Assembly: GCA_947372005.1 (NCBI GenBank)
Contig: CANBRV010000041.1
Span: 1-12,406, forward strand
From: Comamonadaceae bacterium
Lineage (GTDB): Bacteria > Pseudomonadota > Gammaproteobacteria > Burkholderiales > Burkholderiaceae_C
Direction of reading: 5' to 3'
Length of the DNA stretch: 12,406 bases
Part shown: positions 1-6,441 of the stretch, piece after piece
How positions within the stretch are numbered: position 1 is the first letter of the stretch
How the letters are laid out: each line of letters opens with the position of its first letter
Program-made: the position numbers and the translations under genes
Notes under the pieces: generated by a model
What the model saw: only the letters and a program-made list of their open reading frames with translations
What the model was told of the DNA's origin: nothing
Database searches by the model: none

Positions 1-1
1 T

Positions 2-145
2 CACTCCGCCAACATTAAAAAGGCGGTTGGATTATTGATGTTGGCCCTAGGGCTAGCTATCCTCACGGGTTACGATAAAAAACTAGAGGGTTTATTAGTT
101 AATCTGATGCCCGAGTGGCTGATTGCCATAACCACGCGGATTTGA
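2..145 (+). CDS. C-terminal end of CcdA/DsbD-like thiol-disulfide membrane protein (5' partial)
   Basis: Only the last 47 codons are in the window, read from base 2 to the TGA at 143-145. The visible protein has one hydrophobic helix (GLLMLALGLAILTG), then YDKKLEG and a short hydrophobic tail ending in ITTRI. A glycine-ended last helix followed by a Y/F-D-K-x-L-E stretch resembles the end of CcdA/DipZ-type cytochrome c biogenesis proteins, which pass electrons across the inner membrane to periplasmic thioredoxins. In sox clusters such a protein is called SoxV and keeps the SoxY cysteine reduced, so the location fits. It converges on the cytochrome gene, with only 15 bases between the two stop codons. 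The catalytic cysteines lie outside the window, so the family call rests on similarity of the tail alone. Confidence 0.5.
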   Translation, partial: HSANIKKAVGLLMLALGLAILTGYDKKLEGLLVNLMPEWLIAITTRI

Positions 146-160
146 TTGAGTGCGGCAAAC

Positions 161-469
161 TTACTTGGCACCAGCCAAAATCCAGGTCGCCAAGGTCTTG
201 GTGTCCGCTTCACTGAGGGCTGCTTGAGAGGGCATAGGAATAGATCCCCATTTGCCAGAGCCTCCAGCTTTGATATTTGCCATCACGGTTTTGAGAGCAT
301 CTTTTTTACCTTCATATTTTTTTGCAACATCGAGGTAAGCGGGGCCCAGGATTTTTTTATCGACCGCATGGCAGGCCATGCAGGCGTTTTTCGTGGCAAG
401 TTCTTTGTTCGCCAAAGCTGGCATCGAGGCGGCTGAAGATAATGCGAGAACGACTAAAACACGGCGCAT
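161..469 (-). CDS. Secreted monoheme class I cytochrome c, similar to the SoxD C-terminal domain
   Basis: A 102-residue small electron carrier of the periplasm. The start is set at the ATG at 469 rather than 21 bases upstream, because AGAGGA lies 7 bases before it and it gives a clean signal peptide (about residues 1-20, ending ALA). The heme site is CMACH (C30, C33, H34). A KxxGP motif follows at residues 39-43, then GGxGxWG and PMP with M79 as probable sixth heme ligand, an arrangement typical of small cytochromes of the c-551/c-552 type. It is clearly alike in sequence to the last domain of SoxD in this window (KNxCxACHAV, GP, VAK, GGxGxWGxIPMP). It has its own upstream region with a 20-bp palindrome shared with soxR and soxB. 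Inference: it accepts electrons from Sox enzymes and passes them to a terminal oxidase. The cytochrome c call is near certain; the partner is inferred. Confidence 0.9.
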   Translation of the reverse strand: MRRVLVVLALSSAASMPALANKELATKNACMACHAVDKKILGPAYLDVAKKYEGKKDALKTVMANIKAGGSGKWGSIPMPSQAALSEADTKTLATWILAGAK

Positions 470-501
470 AAAAAATCCTCTTAAAAGCAAAAAATATAGA
501 G

Positions 502-521
502 ATATAAGTAATCACTTATAT
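502..521. promoter_or_regulatory. Putative SoxR operator, site 1 (cytochrome c gene)
   Basis: The arms ATATAAG (502-508) and CTTATAT (515-521) form a perfect inverted repeat around a 6-base centre; the reverse complement differs only at two central positions. The site lies 33 bases upstream of the cytochrome start at 469. It matches the site at 3044-3063 in 16 of 20 positions. On the minus strand a weak TTGTAA/TATATC pair overlaps it, as expected for a repressor site within a promoter, though those boxes are a guess. Binding by the ArsR-type protein encoded at 3084 is inferred. Confidence 0.6.
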
Positions 522-557
522 TTTACAAAAGAAAAGACTAGAAGCAGATGGCGCGAG

Positions 558-941
558 TTAATTTTTTTGTTGGAGTAGCAACGTCGATAAGGCAAGCCAC
601 TCTGTGGCAAAGAGCGCAGTTCCTACCGTATGCCAAAGCCGCAGATCACCCTTAGTCACAATATTTGGCGAAACGACAAAGTGAATGACCAAGGATGCCA
701 ACAGTGCCAGCCCAATTAGCCACATTGATTTGCTATTGGGTTTTGTTGTCAGCAGTAAAGCGCCGCAAACCCAGGCGATATAACCAAGCGTATCAAAGAG
801 AACCGCTGCCATGCGTCCAGCCGTTTGCGGCGACTCTAAATGCTTGAAAAGCAGTGGCACGACGATAAATCCGATACTGGTAAGTGAGCCCCACCAAAGA
901 GCAAGACTGAAAGACCGAACATGCATGATGGCTTTGTTCAC
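558..941 (-). CDS. DUF4149 family membrane protein
   Basis: A 127-residue integral membrane protein of about the family's usual length with four hydrophobic segments: near residues 12-32, 45-66, 73-93 and 102-123. The opening FSLALWWGSLTSIGF followed by VVPLLF and a GRMAAVLF segment is the hallmark of DUF4149 (TMEM205-like) proteins, whose function is not known. The start is a GTG at 941 whose first base lies just ahead of the preceding gene's stop: GTGA at 941-938 gives a 4-bp overlap and probable translational coupling. An ATG five codons in (926) is the alternative. It is the last gene of the minus-strand accessory operon. An 88-bp gap holding a separate operator divides it from the cytochrome gene. 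Membrane topology is clear; the role is unknown. Confidence 0.8.
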   Translation of the reverse strand: MNKAIMHVRSFSLALWWGSLTSIGFIVVPLLFKHLESPQTAGRMAAVLFDTLGYIAWVCGALLLTTKPNSKSMWLIGLALLASLVIHFVVSPNIVTKGDLRLWHTVGTALFATEWLALSTLLLQQKN

Positions 942-1675
942 TGGCAGTTGTTATGTAGCTTCCATTTTTCCGCGTGTCCCAGCGCCTTGGCAAACTCGGG
1001 GACTTTGCAGCGCTCTTCGTCGCCTACGGCAGCCGGCTTGCTGACGATGTTTGGATAAATATCAGCGGTAGACGCAGTCACAAACCGCATTGCTGCCCAC
1101 AAACCAACAGCGACCAATGCCAATATAGCTAACTGAGCGGCACTAATATTTTGAATAGCTTGGCGATCTTGAATCTCGCACACACCGCCAGGGCAAAGTT
1201 TGGCTTTTTCTTTGTTAAATGCGTTGTAAATCATGCAGCCAAGGCAGATGCCGAATGAGGTCTCAAAAAACAGCAATAACAAACAGGTGATGCAAATCAG
1301 CATGGTGACTGGCCCGCGCGTATCGCCCACCACAATCATAAAAAACATAACGGCGGCTAAAACTAAGCCCAACGCCCATGCAAAGCGTTTTTGCGGCGCA
1401 CCTACGTATTCAGGGGCTTGGTTGCGAACGGCGATACGTCCTAATACGAGGCTGGGTGCGTACTTGGGGTTAATGAGCACGCGGATGAAAAAATCAACAA
1501 AAAACGTGATGACCACAAATTGCGTCATGGCGAAATTGCCGTTTAGCCAAACGTGCATGAAGGCGACGATAGCAAGAAAGAAAAAGATGCCAGCACCCGC
1601 GCGGGCTTCGCGTTCGTTCAGAACGCGGACGGGGTACTCGGGCATAGATTCACCGAATTGAAAGAGTTTGTTCAT
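938..1675 (-). CDS. DUF4395 family membrane protein with CxxC motif
   Basis: The start at 1675 (245 residues) is chosen because the DUF4395 homology begins there (MNKLFQFGE), AAAGG lies about 10 bases upstream, and the ATG overlaps the rhodanese stop (ATGA, 1675-1672). The open frame runs further upstream, but that part is the rhodanese gene out of frame. Four hydrophobic helices occupy residues 28-44, 48-68, 99-117 and 123-140. The last leads into the family motif FGICLGC (C144, C147), and a C161-PGG-VC166 cysteine pair follows. A fifth helix (about 174-198) and a periplasmic or cytosolic tail with two more cysteines near the end are an extension beyond the core domain. DUF4395 has no proven biochemical role; the paired cysteines and the rhodanese neighbour suggest thiol or sulfane-sulfur chemistry at the membrane. 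Family call firm, function inferred. Confidence 0.87.
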   Translation of the reverse strand: MNKLFQFGESMPEYPVRVLNEREARAGAGIFFFLAIVAFMHVWLNGNFAMTQFVVITFFVDFFIRVLINPKYAPSLVLGRIAVRNQAPEYVGAPQKRFAWALGLVLAAVMFFMIVVGDTRGPVTMLICITCLLLLFFETSFGICLGCMIYNAFNKEKAKLCPGGVCEIQDRQAIQNISAAQLAILALVAVGLWAAMRFVTASTADIYPNIVSKPAAVGDEERCKVPEFAKALGHAEKWKLHNNCQ

Positions 1676-2039
1676 TTGAGTTGCGCCTTTGCTAGTTGAT
1701 GCGTGCGATACGCCTTGAGGCCACCACCGATAAAGCAAGCATTGGCGTAGCCCATTGCGCGTAGCGTGTCGGCAGACAATGCGCCTCGGTTGTAGGCATT
1801 GCAGTAACAAAGAATACGGGCGTTCAAGTCTGGGATAACGCCCTCTATGTTCATCTCTAATTTGCCTCGACTCAGGTGGACAGAGTGAGGTATGTGATCC
1901 GCCTCGTGTTCTTCTTTGTCCCGAATATCGAGCGCAATCGCACCCGCTTGAACAAGGGCATCGACTTGACTAGGGGGATTTCAAGAACACGCGAACGCGC
2001 CGCATCGGACATGGTTTGAAATTTTTCGGTGTAAGCCAT
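1672..2039 (-). pseudogene. Single-domain rhodanese (sulfurtransferase) broken by a 1-base frameshift
   Basis: Starting at the ATG at 2039, the frame reads MAYTEKF...RVLEIP and then goes wrong, stopping at 1874-1872 after 55 residues. The next frame picks up at PSQVDALVQAGAIALDIRD and continues to the stop at 1672. Adding one C to the run of five (G-run at 1973-1977 on the plus strand) restores a continuous protein of 122 residues. The rejoined protein has the usual rhodanese layout: LDIRD, a central HIPxSVHLSRG, the loop CNAYNRG with catalytic Cys codon at 1801-1803 and the C-x4-R shape, and the C-terminal MGYxNAxFIGGGLKAY. The active site is intact, so this may be a sequencing slip, a recent lesion, or a slippage site rather than an old pseudogene. 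Rhodaneses move sulfane sulfur between thiols, which fits a sox neighbourhood. It sits between the CopZ-like gene (7-bp gap) and DUF4395 (ATGA overlap). Confidence 0.82.
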
Positions 2040-2046
2040 AGTTTGT

Positions 2047-2478
2047 TTATTTTGAAAAATTCTTCAAGCAGCAAAGCCCTGACGGATTTCGGGTTGTGCA
2101 GTTGCACGCGCCTTCTTTCGTTTGCGCGATCACGAAGTTGCGAATGGTAGGGTCAGACTTCGCATGAGTCTGGGTCACGCCGTAGCAATAACAAACCAAA
2201 GCTTGAGGCGACAAATCTTTGACACCGATCATTGTGCGGATATCAGTAGTGCGGACGGTGTCGCCGTTTTCTCCAAAGTATGCGACCTCGCACGTCGTAG
2301 TTTCACAAAAGTAATAGCCTTGCGGCTTGGGAACCCACAACCACGGGGCTTTGAGGTGATGACGCATAGTGTTAGCAGTCACACTAAGAGATGTTTTTCC
2401 GCATACGGGACAGTTGCATTTCTTTGGTGTGTCGGCTACAGCAGGTACAGTGGAAATGGGCAAACAGCAGCTACTCAT
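2047..2478 (-). CDS. CopZ-type Zn/[2Fe-2S] binding protein (N-terminal CopZ domain only)
   Basis: A 143-residue cysteine-rich soluble protein. Residues 23-63 hold CPVCG (C23, C26) and CETTTC (C58, C63), matching the zinc-binding part of the N-terminal domain of archaeal CopZ copper chaperones. Residues 96-137 hold CYCYGVT and a C-x3-NPSG-x-CCL block, matching the BFD-like [2Fe-2S] cluster part. The C-terminal heavy-metal-associated copper domain of full CopZ is absent, so copper delivery is doubtful; an electron-transfer or redox-sensing role is as likely. The N-terminus also has C4-C5 and C21. No good ribosome binding site precedes the ATG at 2478, which is 8 bases after the psiE-like stop, so coupling to that gene is likely. 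It is directly followed by the rhodanese. The domain call is confident; the substrate is unknown. Confidence 0.8.
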   Translation of the reverse strand: MSSCCLPISTVPAVADTPKKCNCPVCGKTSLSVTANTMRHHLKAPWLWVPKPQGYYFCETTTCEVAYFGENGDTVRTTDIRTMIGVKDLSPQALVCYCYGVTQTHAKSDPTIRNFVIAQTKEGACNCTTRNPSGLCCLKNFSK

Positions 2479-2486
2479 AGATTGAT

Positions 2487-2969
2487 TTAATGTGTCGTTG
2501 ATTTGTCTTCAGGGCTGTCGCGCACAACAGGAAATCTGGCAGATCCAAAGCGAATCACCAATGTGGCGACGGCCAAAATGAGCATAGCGACGGCAATGAT
2601 GAGTACATCTAAGTTGACGCTTGCTGCTGTACTTGCGTTAGTGCCGTGTGCTTGAACCACCGAAATCATTTGGTGCGCTAAGGCGGTCATTGCAACATAT
2701 AGCAAAAACCTAACGGGCATGTGATTGGTTTTGAAGTAGATGCCAACCATTGCGCCCAACTCTAGGTAGATAAACAATAGCAAGATATCGTCAATCGTCG
2801 CGTGGCCTTTGGCACCCATGTCCACAAAGGCCGTGAATGCCGACCAAATAATCGCGCCACCAATGGCAAATAACGCGAGGTAGTGAAAACTATCAACGAG
2901 CAACTTGCCAAATCCGTCAGCAAGGTCAAGTAGCTGTTGGCGCAGGCGGTGTGTCCAGAGTAGTTTCAT
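2487..2969 (-). CDS. PsiE-like (phosphate-starvation-inducible E family) membrane protein
   Basis: The conserved core runs from VDSFHYLALFAIGGAIIW through DDILLLFIYLELGAMVGIYF and HMPVRFLLYVAMTALAHQMI, which is the PsiE family pattern: four membrane helices with charged residues at their edges. With the start at 2969 the protein has 160 residues. An in-frame ATG at 3029 would add 20 polar residues. Neither start has a clear ribosome binding site, and 2969 is preferred because the family homology begins soon after. A start at 3029 would place the coding region very near the operator at 3044-3063. PsiE's biochemical role is not settled. Here the gene is first in an operon divergent from soxR, not linked to phosphate genes, so its name should not be read as function. 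Confidence 0.8.
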   Translation of the reverse strand: MKLLWTHRLRQQLLDLADGFGKLLVDSFHYLALFAIGGAIIWSAFTAFVDMGAKGHATIDDILLLFIYLELGAMVGIYFKTNHMPVRFLLYVAMTALAHQMISVVQAHGTNASTAASVNLDVLIIAVAMLILAVATLVIRFGSARFPVVRDSPEDKSTTH

Positions 2970-3043
2970 GGTATTGTTTCGAAGTGAATGGATTTTGACT
3001 TTAGGGTAACTACTAGATCGTAAATTCATAGGACTCGCTAATA

Positions 3044-3063
3044 ATATCAGTTATTCCTTATAT
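3044..3063. promoter_or_regulatory. Putative SoxR operator, site 2 (psiE-like/soxR divergent region)
   Basis: ATATCAG (3044-3050) and CTTATAT (3057-3063) flank a 6-base centre; the arms are inverted repeats with one mismatch. It is the only such motif between the divergent starts (2969 or 3029, and 3084), so one site could control both the accessory operon and soxR-soxX. It shares 16 of 20 bases with site 1 and 17 of 20 with site 3. Autoregulation by the ArsR-type product of the adjoining gene is the usual arrangement for this family. Binding itself is inferred. Confidence 0.65.
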
Positions 3064-3083
3064 TTTGATGTAGTAAATACCCC

Positions 3084-3464
3084 ATGACTGCCAATATCCC
3101 CTCTACTAGCGCAGAAGATCAACAGACTGCGGCACGCGTTTTTGAAGTTGCTGCCGAGCTCTTTAGCGTTTTATCCACGCCGATTCGCCTGCAAATTCTG
3201 GGCGCTTTATGCGACGGAGAGCTTTCGGTTTCACAAATTTTGGAAAAAGTTGAAACCACTCAACCAAATTTGTCACAGCATTTAGCAATTTTGTATCGGC
3301 ACGGGATCATTGCTAAGCGCAAAGACGGTACGCAGGTTATCTATAGCGTGCAAAGCGAAAAGGCAGTAGAGCTTTGCCGCTCTGTTGTAACGCAAGTGGC
3401 TATTGAGCTTGAAGATCCGCAAGGTGCCCCAGCAGCCGAGCGTTTGGTAACCAAACATTTCTAA
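3084..3464 (+). CDS. soxR: SoxR, ArsR-family thiol-responsive transcriptional repressor of sox genes
   Basis: A 126-residue winged-helix regulator. Residues about 20-95 form the ArsR HTH domain: STPIRLQIL, then the recognition helix in TTQPNLSQHLAILYRHGIIA (58-77) and the wing KRKDGTQVIYSV. No metal-binding ELCVCD motif is present. There are two cysteines, C43 in ALCDGE and C98 in helix 5, the arrangement of the SqrR/BigR/YgaV subgroup, in which reactive sulfur species link the two cysteines and release DNA. It is therefore predicted to sense sulfane sulfur or polysulfide in the cytoplasm. It is unrelated to the MerR-type redox sensor also called SoxR. No Shine-Dalgarno is seen before the ATG; AATACCCC directly precedes it, so a leaderless or short-leader message is possible. 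soxC starts 15 bases after its stop. Confidence 0.9.
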   Translation: MTANIPSTSAEDQQTAARVFEVAAELFSVLSTPIRLQILGALCDGELSVSQILEKVETTQPNLSQHLAILYRHGIIAKRKDGTQVIYSVQSEKAVELCRSVVTQVAIELEDPQGAPAAERLVTKHF

Positions 3465-3479
3465 AAGGATGTTGGTTTG

Positions 3480-4811
3480 ATGTTTTCTATTTCACTTCGC
3501 AAAGCGCCTGAAGGGTTTTTAACTCAGGCCGATATCAGGCACATTAGCAAAGGTCGCCGCGATCTTTTTGCTGGAGCATTCAAAACAGCGCTATCAGGCA
3601 TGGCCTTGGCTAGTCTGCCTAGTCTTGCAAAAGATGATCCAAACATTATGGAGTTGCCTGCGCACTCCAAAGGATTGGGGCAAGGAGTGGCAACCAATCC
3701 TTATGGTGTACCAAGTCAATATGAAAAAAATATCCAACGCCGTGAAAGCCCAGGCCTCACGCAGGTGACGCAGGCAGGGGTGAGTTTTTGTCCGTTGCAA
3801 AGCCTGTTTGGCATCATTACACCCAGTGGTTTGCATTTTGAGCGACATCATCAAGGTTGGTGGGATATTGATCCTACAAAACATCGCTTGATGATCAATG
3901 GTTCAGATGAAAAAATGCTCAAGCGACCGATGGTGTTTACGATGGATGAGCTTTTGCGGATGCCCTCCATGACACGTACTCACTTTATTGAATGCGGTGC
4001 CAACAGCGGCATGGAGTGGGGTAATGTGGCTGTGCCGACGGTGCAATATACGCACGGCATGCTGTCGTGCAGTGAGTTCACGGGCGTGCCACTTAGGGCA
4101 CTTTTAGAGCTGTGCGGTGTGGACTTTAAGCGCGCAAAGTTTGTATTAGCTGAAGGCGCAGATGGTTCGTCAATGACGCGAACGATTCCGCTCAGTCTTA
4201 TTCAAAATGATGAAGTACTCGTGGCTTATGGGCAAAACGGTGAAATGCTTCGTCCAGAAAACGGCTACCCGCTACGCCTTGTTGTGCCAGGTGTGCAGGG
4301 CGTGAGCTGGGTGAAATATCTGCGCCGTATTGAGGTTGGCGATATGCCTTATGCGACTAAAGACGAAGTGATTGGCTATGCAGATTTAATGAAAGACGGA
4401 TTGCATCGGCAGTACACCAGTATTCAAGAGGTGAAGTCGGTGATCACGAGCCCGAGCGGCGGTCAAGTGCTATTGCAAAAAGGCTTTTGCAACATTTCAG
4501 GAGTAGCCTGGAGTGGTCGTGGGGCGATTAAACGCGTTGAGGTCTCGGTAGATGGTGGGCGCAATTGGCGGGTAGCGCGATTGCAAACGCCCGTGATGTC
4601 TAAGTGCCTGACGCGTTTTCAAATCGATTGGTCTTGGGGTGGGGATGCATCACTTTTAATGAGCCGTGCTGTTGATGAGACTGGGCACATACAACCTACG
4701 TATGCGCAAAATCGTGCCGTTCGTGGTTCTCGCGGGATTTATCACAACAACTCCATTCAAACATGGTTGGTCGAGCAAAGCGGTGAGGTGAAAAATGTTC
4801 AGTTATCGTAA
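3480..4811 (+). CDS. soxC: SoxC, molybdenum-cofactor subunit of sulfane dehydrogenase SoxCD
   Basis: 443 residues, of normal length for SoxC, a sulfite-oxidase-family molybdoprotein of the periplasm. With SoxD it oxidises the sulfane sulfur held on SoxY, releasing six electrons. The ATG at 3480 is used: AAGGA lies 10 bases upstream, and the TTG one codon earlier is less likely. A twin-arginine signal (GRRDLF, R26-R27, then a hydrophobic stretch to about residue 50) fits export of a folded cofactor protein. The molybdopterin domain contains HFIECGANSG with C172 as the molybdenum ligand; the dimerisation domain follows from about residue 320 with VEVSVDGGRNW. Its 3' end overlaps soxD by 17 bases. 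The call is based on the family motif plus the adjoining diheme SoxD, which separates it from generic sulfite dehydrogenases (SorA). Confidence 0.96.
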   Translation: MFSISLRKAPEGFLTQADIRHISKGRRDLFAGAFKTALSGMALASLPSLAKDDPNIMELPAHSKGLGQGVATNPYGVPSQYEKNIQRRESPGLTQVTQAGVSFCPLQSLFGIITPSGLHFERHHQGWWDIDPTKHRLMINGSDEKMLKRPMVFTMDELLRMPSMTRTHFIECGANSGMEWGNVAVPTVQYTHGMLSCSEFTGVPLRALLELCGVDFKRAKFVLAEGADGSSMTRTIPLSLIQNDEVLVAYGQNGEMLRPENGYPLRLVVPGVQGVSWVKYLRRIEVGDMPYATKDEVIGYADLMKDGLHRQYTSIQEVKSVITSPSGGQVLLQKGFCNISGVAWSGRGAIKRVEVSVDGGRNWRVARLQTPVMSKCLTRFQIDWSWGGDASLLMSRAVDETGHIQPTYAQNRAVRGSRGIYHNNSIQTWLVEQSGEVKNVQLS

Positions 4812-5919
4812 ATTGGCTGGACTGATGTTCGCGTTGGTGTGTGCTGGTATAGGCGCAACGAGTTATGCGCAAACTCAAAAATACAGTCCCGTTAGTCATA
4901 TTTCAGGGATGGGACGAACAGCAACGTCCACAGAAATTGCGGCTTGGGATATTGATGTGCGCCCCGATTTCAAAGGCTTGCCTAAGGGTGCTGGCAGCGT
5001 CGTGCAAGGTGAAAAAATTTGGGAAGCGCAGTGCGCGTCGTGTCACGGTGCGTTTGCCGAAAGCAATCAAGTTTTTTTTACATTGGTGGGCTATACCAAT
5101 AAAAAAGATGTGGAGATGGGACGCGTTGCAAGTTTGCAGCTGACGAGCGATGCGCCCTATCGTACGATGACGATGAAGCTTTCAACCGTGTCAACGCTGT
5201 GGGACTACATCAACCGTGCAATGCCGTGGACAGCGCCTAAATCACTTAAACCTGATGAAGTTTTTGCTGTCACAGCGTATTTACTCAATCTTGCTAATGT
5301 GGTGCCAGATGATTTTGTGCTGACAGATAAGAATATCGCCGAAGTACAAAAACTGATTCCTAATCGCAACGGTATGACGACCAAGCACGCGATGTGGCCC
5401 GGCACTGAGTTTGGTGGCGTGAATGGCTTGAATGCGAAGCCTGACACTCAGGGTTCGAATTGCATGCGTGATTGCCCAGTTGATCCAAAGGTAGGAAGTT
5501 CTATTCCAGTTTACGCTATGAATGCCCATGGTAATTTGGCCGAGCAAAATCGTTTGATTGGTGGTGTGCGAGGTTTAGATACAAGTAAACCCAGGACTGA
5601 CGTTGTGGCTGTAGAAGACCCCCCTAAAGCCACACCCGATAAGGCAATTAGTAAAACGAAAACGTCAGAAATATTACCTATATTGCAAAAAAATACGTGC
5701 ACAGCTTGTCATGCCGTAGCCGCTAAGGTGATGGGACCTGCTTTTAAAGAGGTGGCTAAAAGATATGCGAATCGATCAGATGCAGAAAATTATCTTGCTG
5801 GGAAAATAAAATCTGGTGGCGCAGGTGTATGGGGGGCTATCCCTATGCCTCCAATTAACATAAGCGATGCAGAATCAAAGAAAATAGCGCAGTGGCTGTC
5901 ACAGGGCGGCGTAGATTAA
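4795..5919 (+). CDS. soxD: SoxD, diheme cytochrome c subunit of sulfane dehydrogenase SoxCD
   Basis: 374 residues with a Sec signal peptide (about 1-25, ending SYA). The first heme site is CASCH (C80, C83, H84) in the N-terminal domain, which also carries the W-D-Y-I-N-R-A-M-P segment giving a methionine ligand. A long linker, rich in K, T and P, leads to a second domain with CTACH (C302, C305, H306), KVMGP and WGAIPMP (M351 as ligand). SoxD takes electrons from the SoxC molybdenum centre and hands them to small cytochromes. The ATG at 4795 lies within soxC, 17 bases before its end, with GAGGTG just upstream, so translation is probably coupled and gives matched subunits. The C-terminal domain is similar to the separate cytochrome at 161-469. 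Confidence 0.96.
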   Translation: MFSYRKLAGLMFALVCAGIGATSYAQTQKYSPVSHISGMGRTATSTEIAAWDIDVRPDFKGLPKGAGSVVQGEKIWEAQCASCHGAFAESNQVFFTLVGYTNKKDVEMGRVASLQLTSDAPYRTMTMKLSTVSTLWDYINRAMPWTAPKSLKPDEVFAVTAYLLNLANVVPDDFVLTDKNIAEVQKLIPNRNGMTTKHAMWPGTEFGGVNGLNAKPDTQGSNCMRDCPVDPKVGSSIPVYAMNAHGNLAEQNRLIGGVRGLDTSKPRTDVVAVEDPPKATPDKAISKTKTSEILPILQKNTCTACHAVAAKVMGPAFKEVAKRYANRSDAENYLAGKIKSGGAGVWGAIPMPPINISDAESKKIAQWLSQGGVD

Positions 5920-5943
5920 TATCAATTTATAGGAGTGTTTTAT

Positions 5944-6408
5944 ATGCAACGTCGAGAATTATTAAGTGCAGGTCAAGCTGTCATGGCAATGGCAGCGGTA
6001 GCAGGCTTGATTCCAAATATCAGTGCAGCTCAGAACGCATCAGGTTGGAATAAATCAGCATTTGAAGGAAAAAGTTTGACCGAAGTAGTTAAGGCTTTGG
6101 GCGGTACCGCAGCTACTGCAAGCGGCGATGTGCTTTTGTCTGCTCCTGAGATTGCGGAAAATGGCAATGTGGTGCGAATGGGGGTTGAAAGCAAGCTTGC
6201 CGGTACATCGATGGTTGCACTTTTAGTAGAAAAAAATCCAGCGTTGCTATCGGCTTCTTTTGATGTGATCGCTGGCTCAGATGCTAGCTTCTCGACCAAT
6301 GTCAAGATGGGGCAAACATCCAATGTGTATGCGCTTGCTAAGGTGGGCGACAAGTTTTTTTATGCCGTTAAAGAAGTCAAAGTGACTTTAGGTGGCTGCG
6401 GCGGCTAA
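5944..6408 (+). CDS. soxY: SoxY, sulfur-compound carrier subunit of SoxYZ
   Basis: 154 residues ending in GGCGG, the swinging arm whose C152 covalently carries thiosulfate-derived intermediates through the Sox cycle. The ATG at 5944 is chosen over a GTG three codons earlier because AGGAG stands 8 bases before it. It gives a twin-arginine signal (MQRREL) and a hydrophobic stretch ending about SAAQ at residue 30, consistent with Tat export of the SoxYZ heterodimer. The body is the Ig-like beta sandwich of the family, with few other motifs. C152 is the only cysteine in the predicted mature protein. It follows soxD by 24 bases and precedes soxZ by 33, in the usual order. The cysteine must be kept reduced or free; the CcdA-like protein at the left edge could take part. 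Confidence 0.97.
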   Translation: MQRRELLSAGQAVMAMAAVAGLIPNISAAQNASGWNKSAFEGKSLTEVVKALGGTAATASGDVLLSAPEIAENGNVVRMGVESKLAGTSMVALLVEKNPALLSASFDVIAGSDASFSTNVKMGQTSNVYALAKVGDKFFYAVKEVKVTLGGCGG

Positions 6409-6441
6409 TTTCTAGTTTTTTAAGAATTAAAAGGAATAAAA

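Noticed and set aside
146..436. 96-residue plus-strand open frame opposite the cytochrome gene
   Set aside because: The minus strand encodes a complete signal peptide and CMACH heme site; the opposite frame shows no family features.
1233..1661. 142-residue plus-strand open frame opposite DUF4395
   Set aside because: It is antisense to a clear membrane protein gene. Its lysine- and asparagine-rich mix has no recognisable domain and there is no ribosome binding site.
1676..1810. Longer 290-residue start for the DUF4395 gene
   Set aside because: The extra 45 residues are rhodanese sequence read in the wrong frame; the ATGA overlap and AAAGG support 1675.
2122..2490. 122-residue plus-strand open frame opposite the CopZ-like gene
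   Set aside because: The cysteine motifs and operon spacing lie on the minus strand; this frame is a shadow.
3084..3464. Reading soxR as the MerR-type superoxide sensor
   Set aside because: The fold is ArsR with no MerR helix or Fe-S cysteine cluster; only the name is shared.
5919..5945. Possible fourth operator before soxY (ATATCAATTTATAG...)
   Set aside because: Only the first half resembles the motif; the CTTATAT arm at the right spacing is missing.
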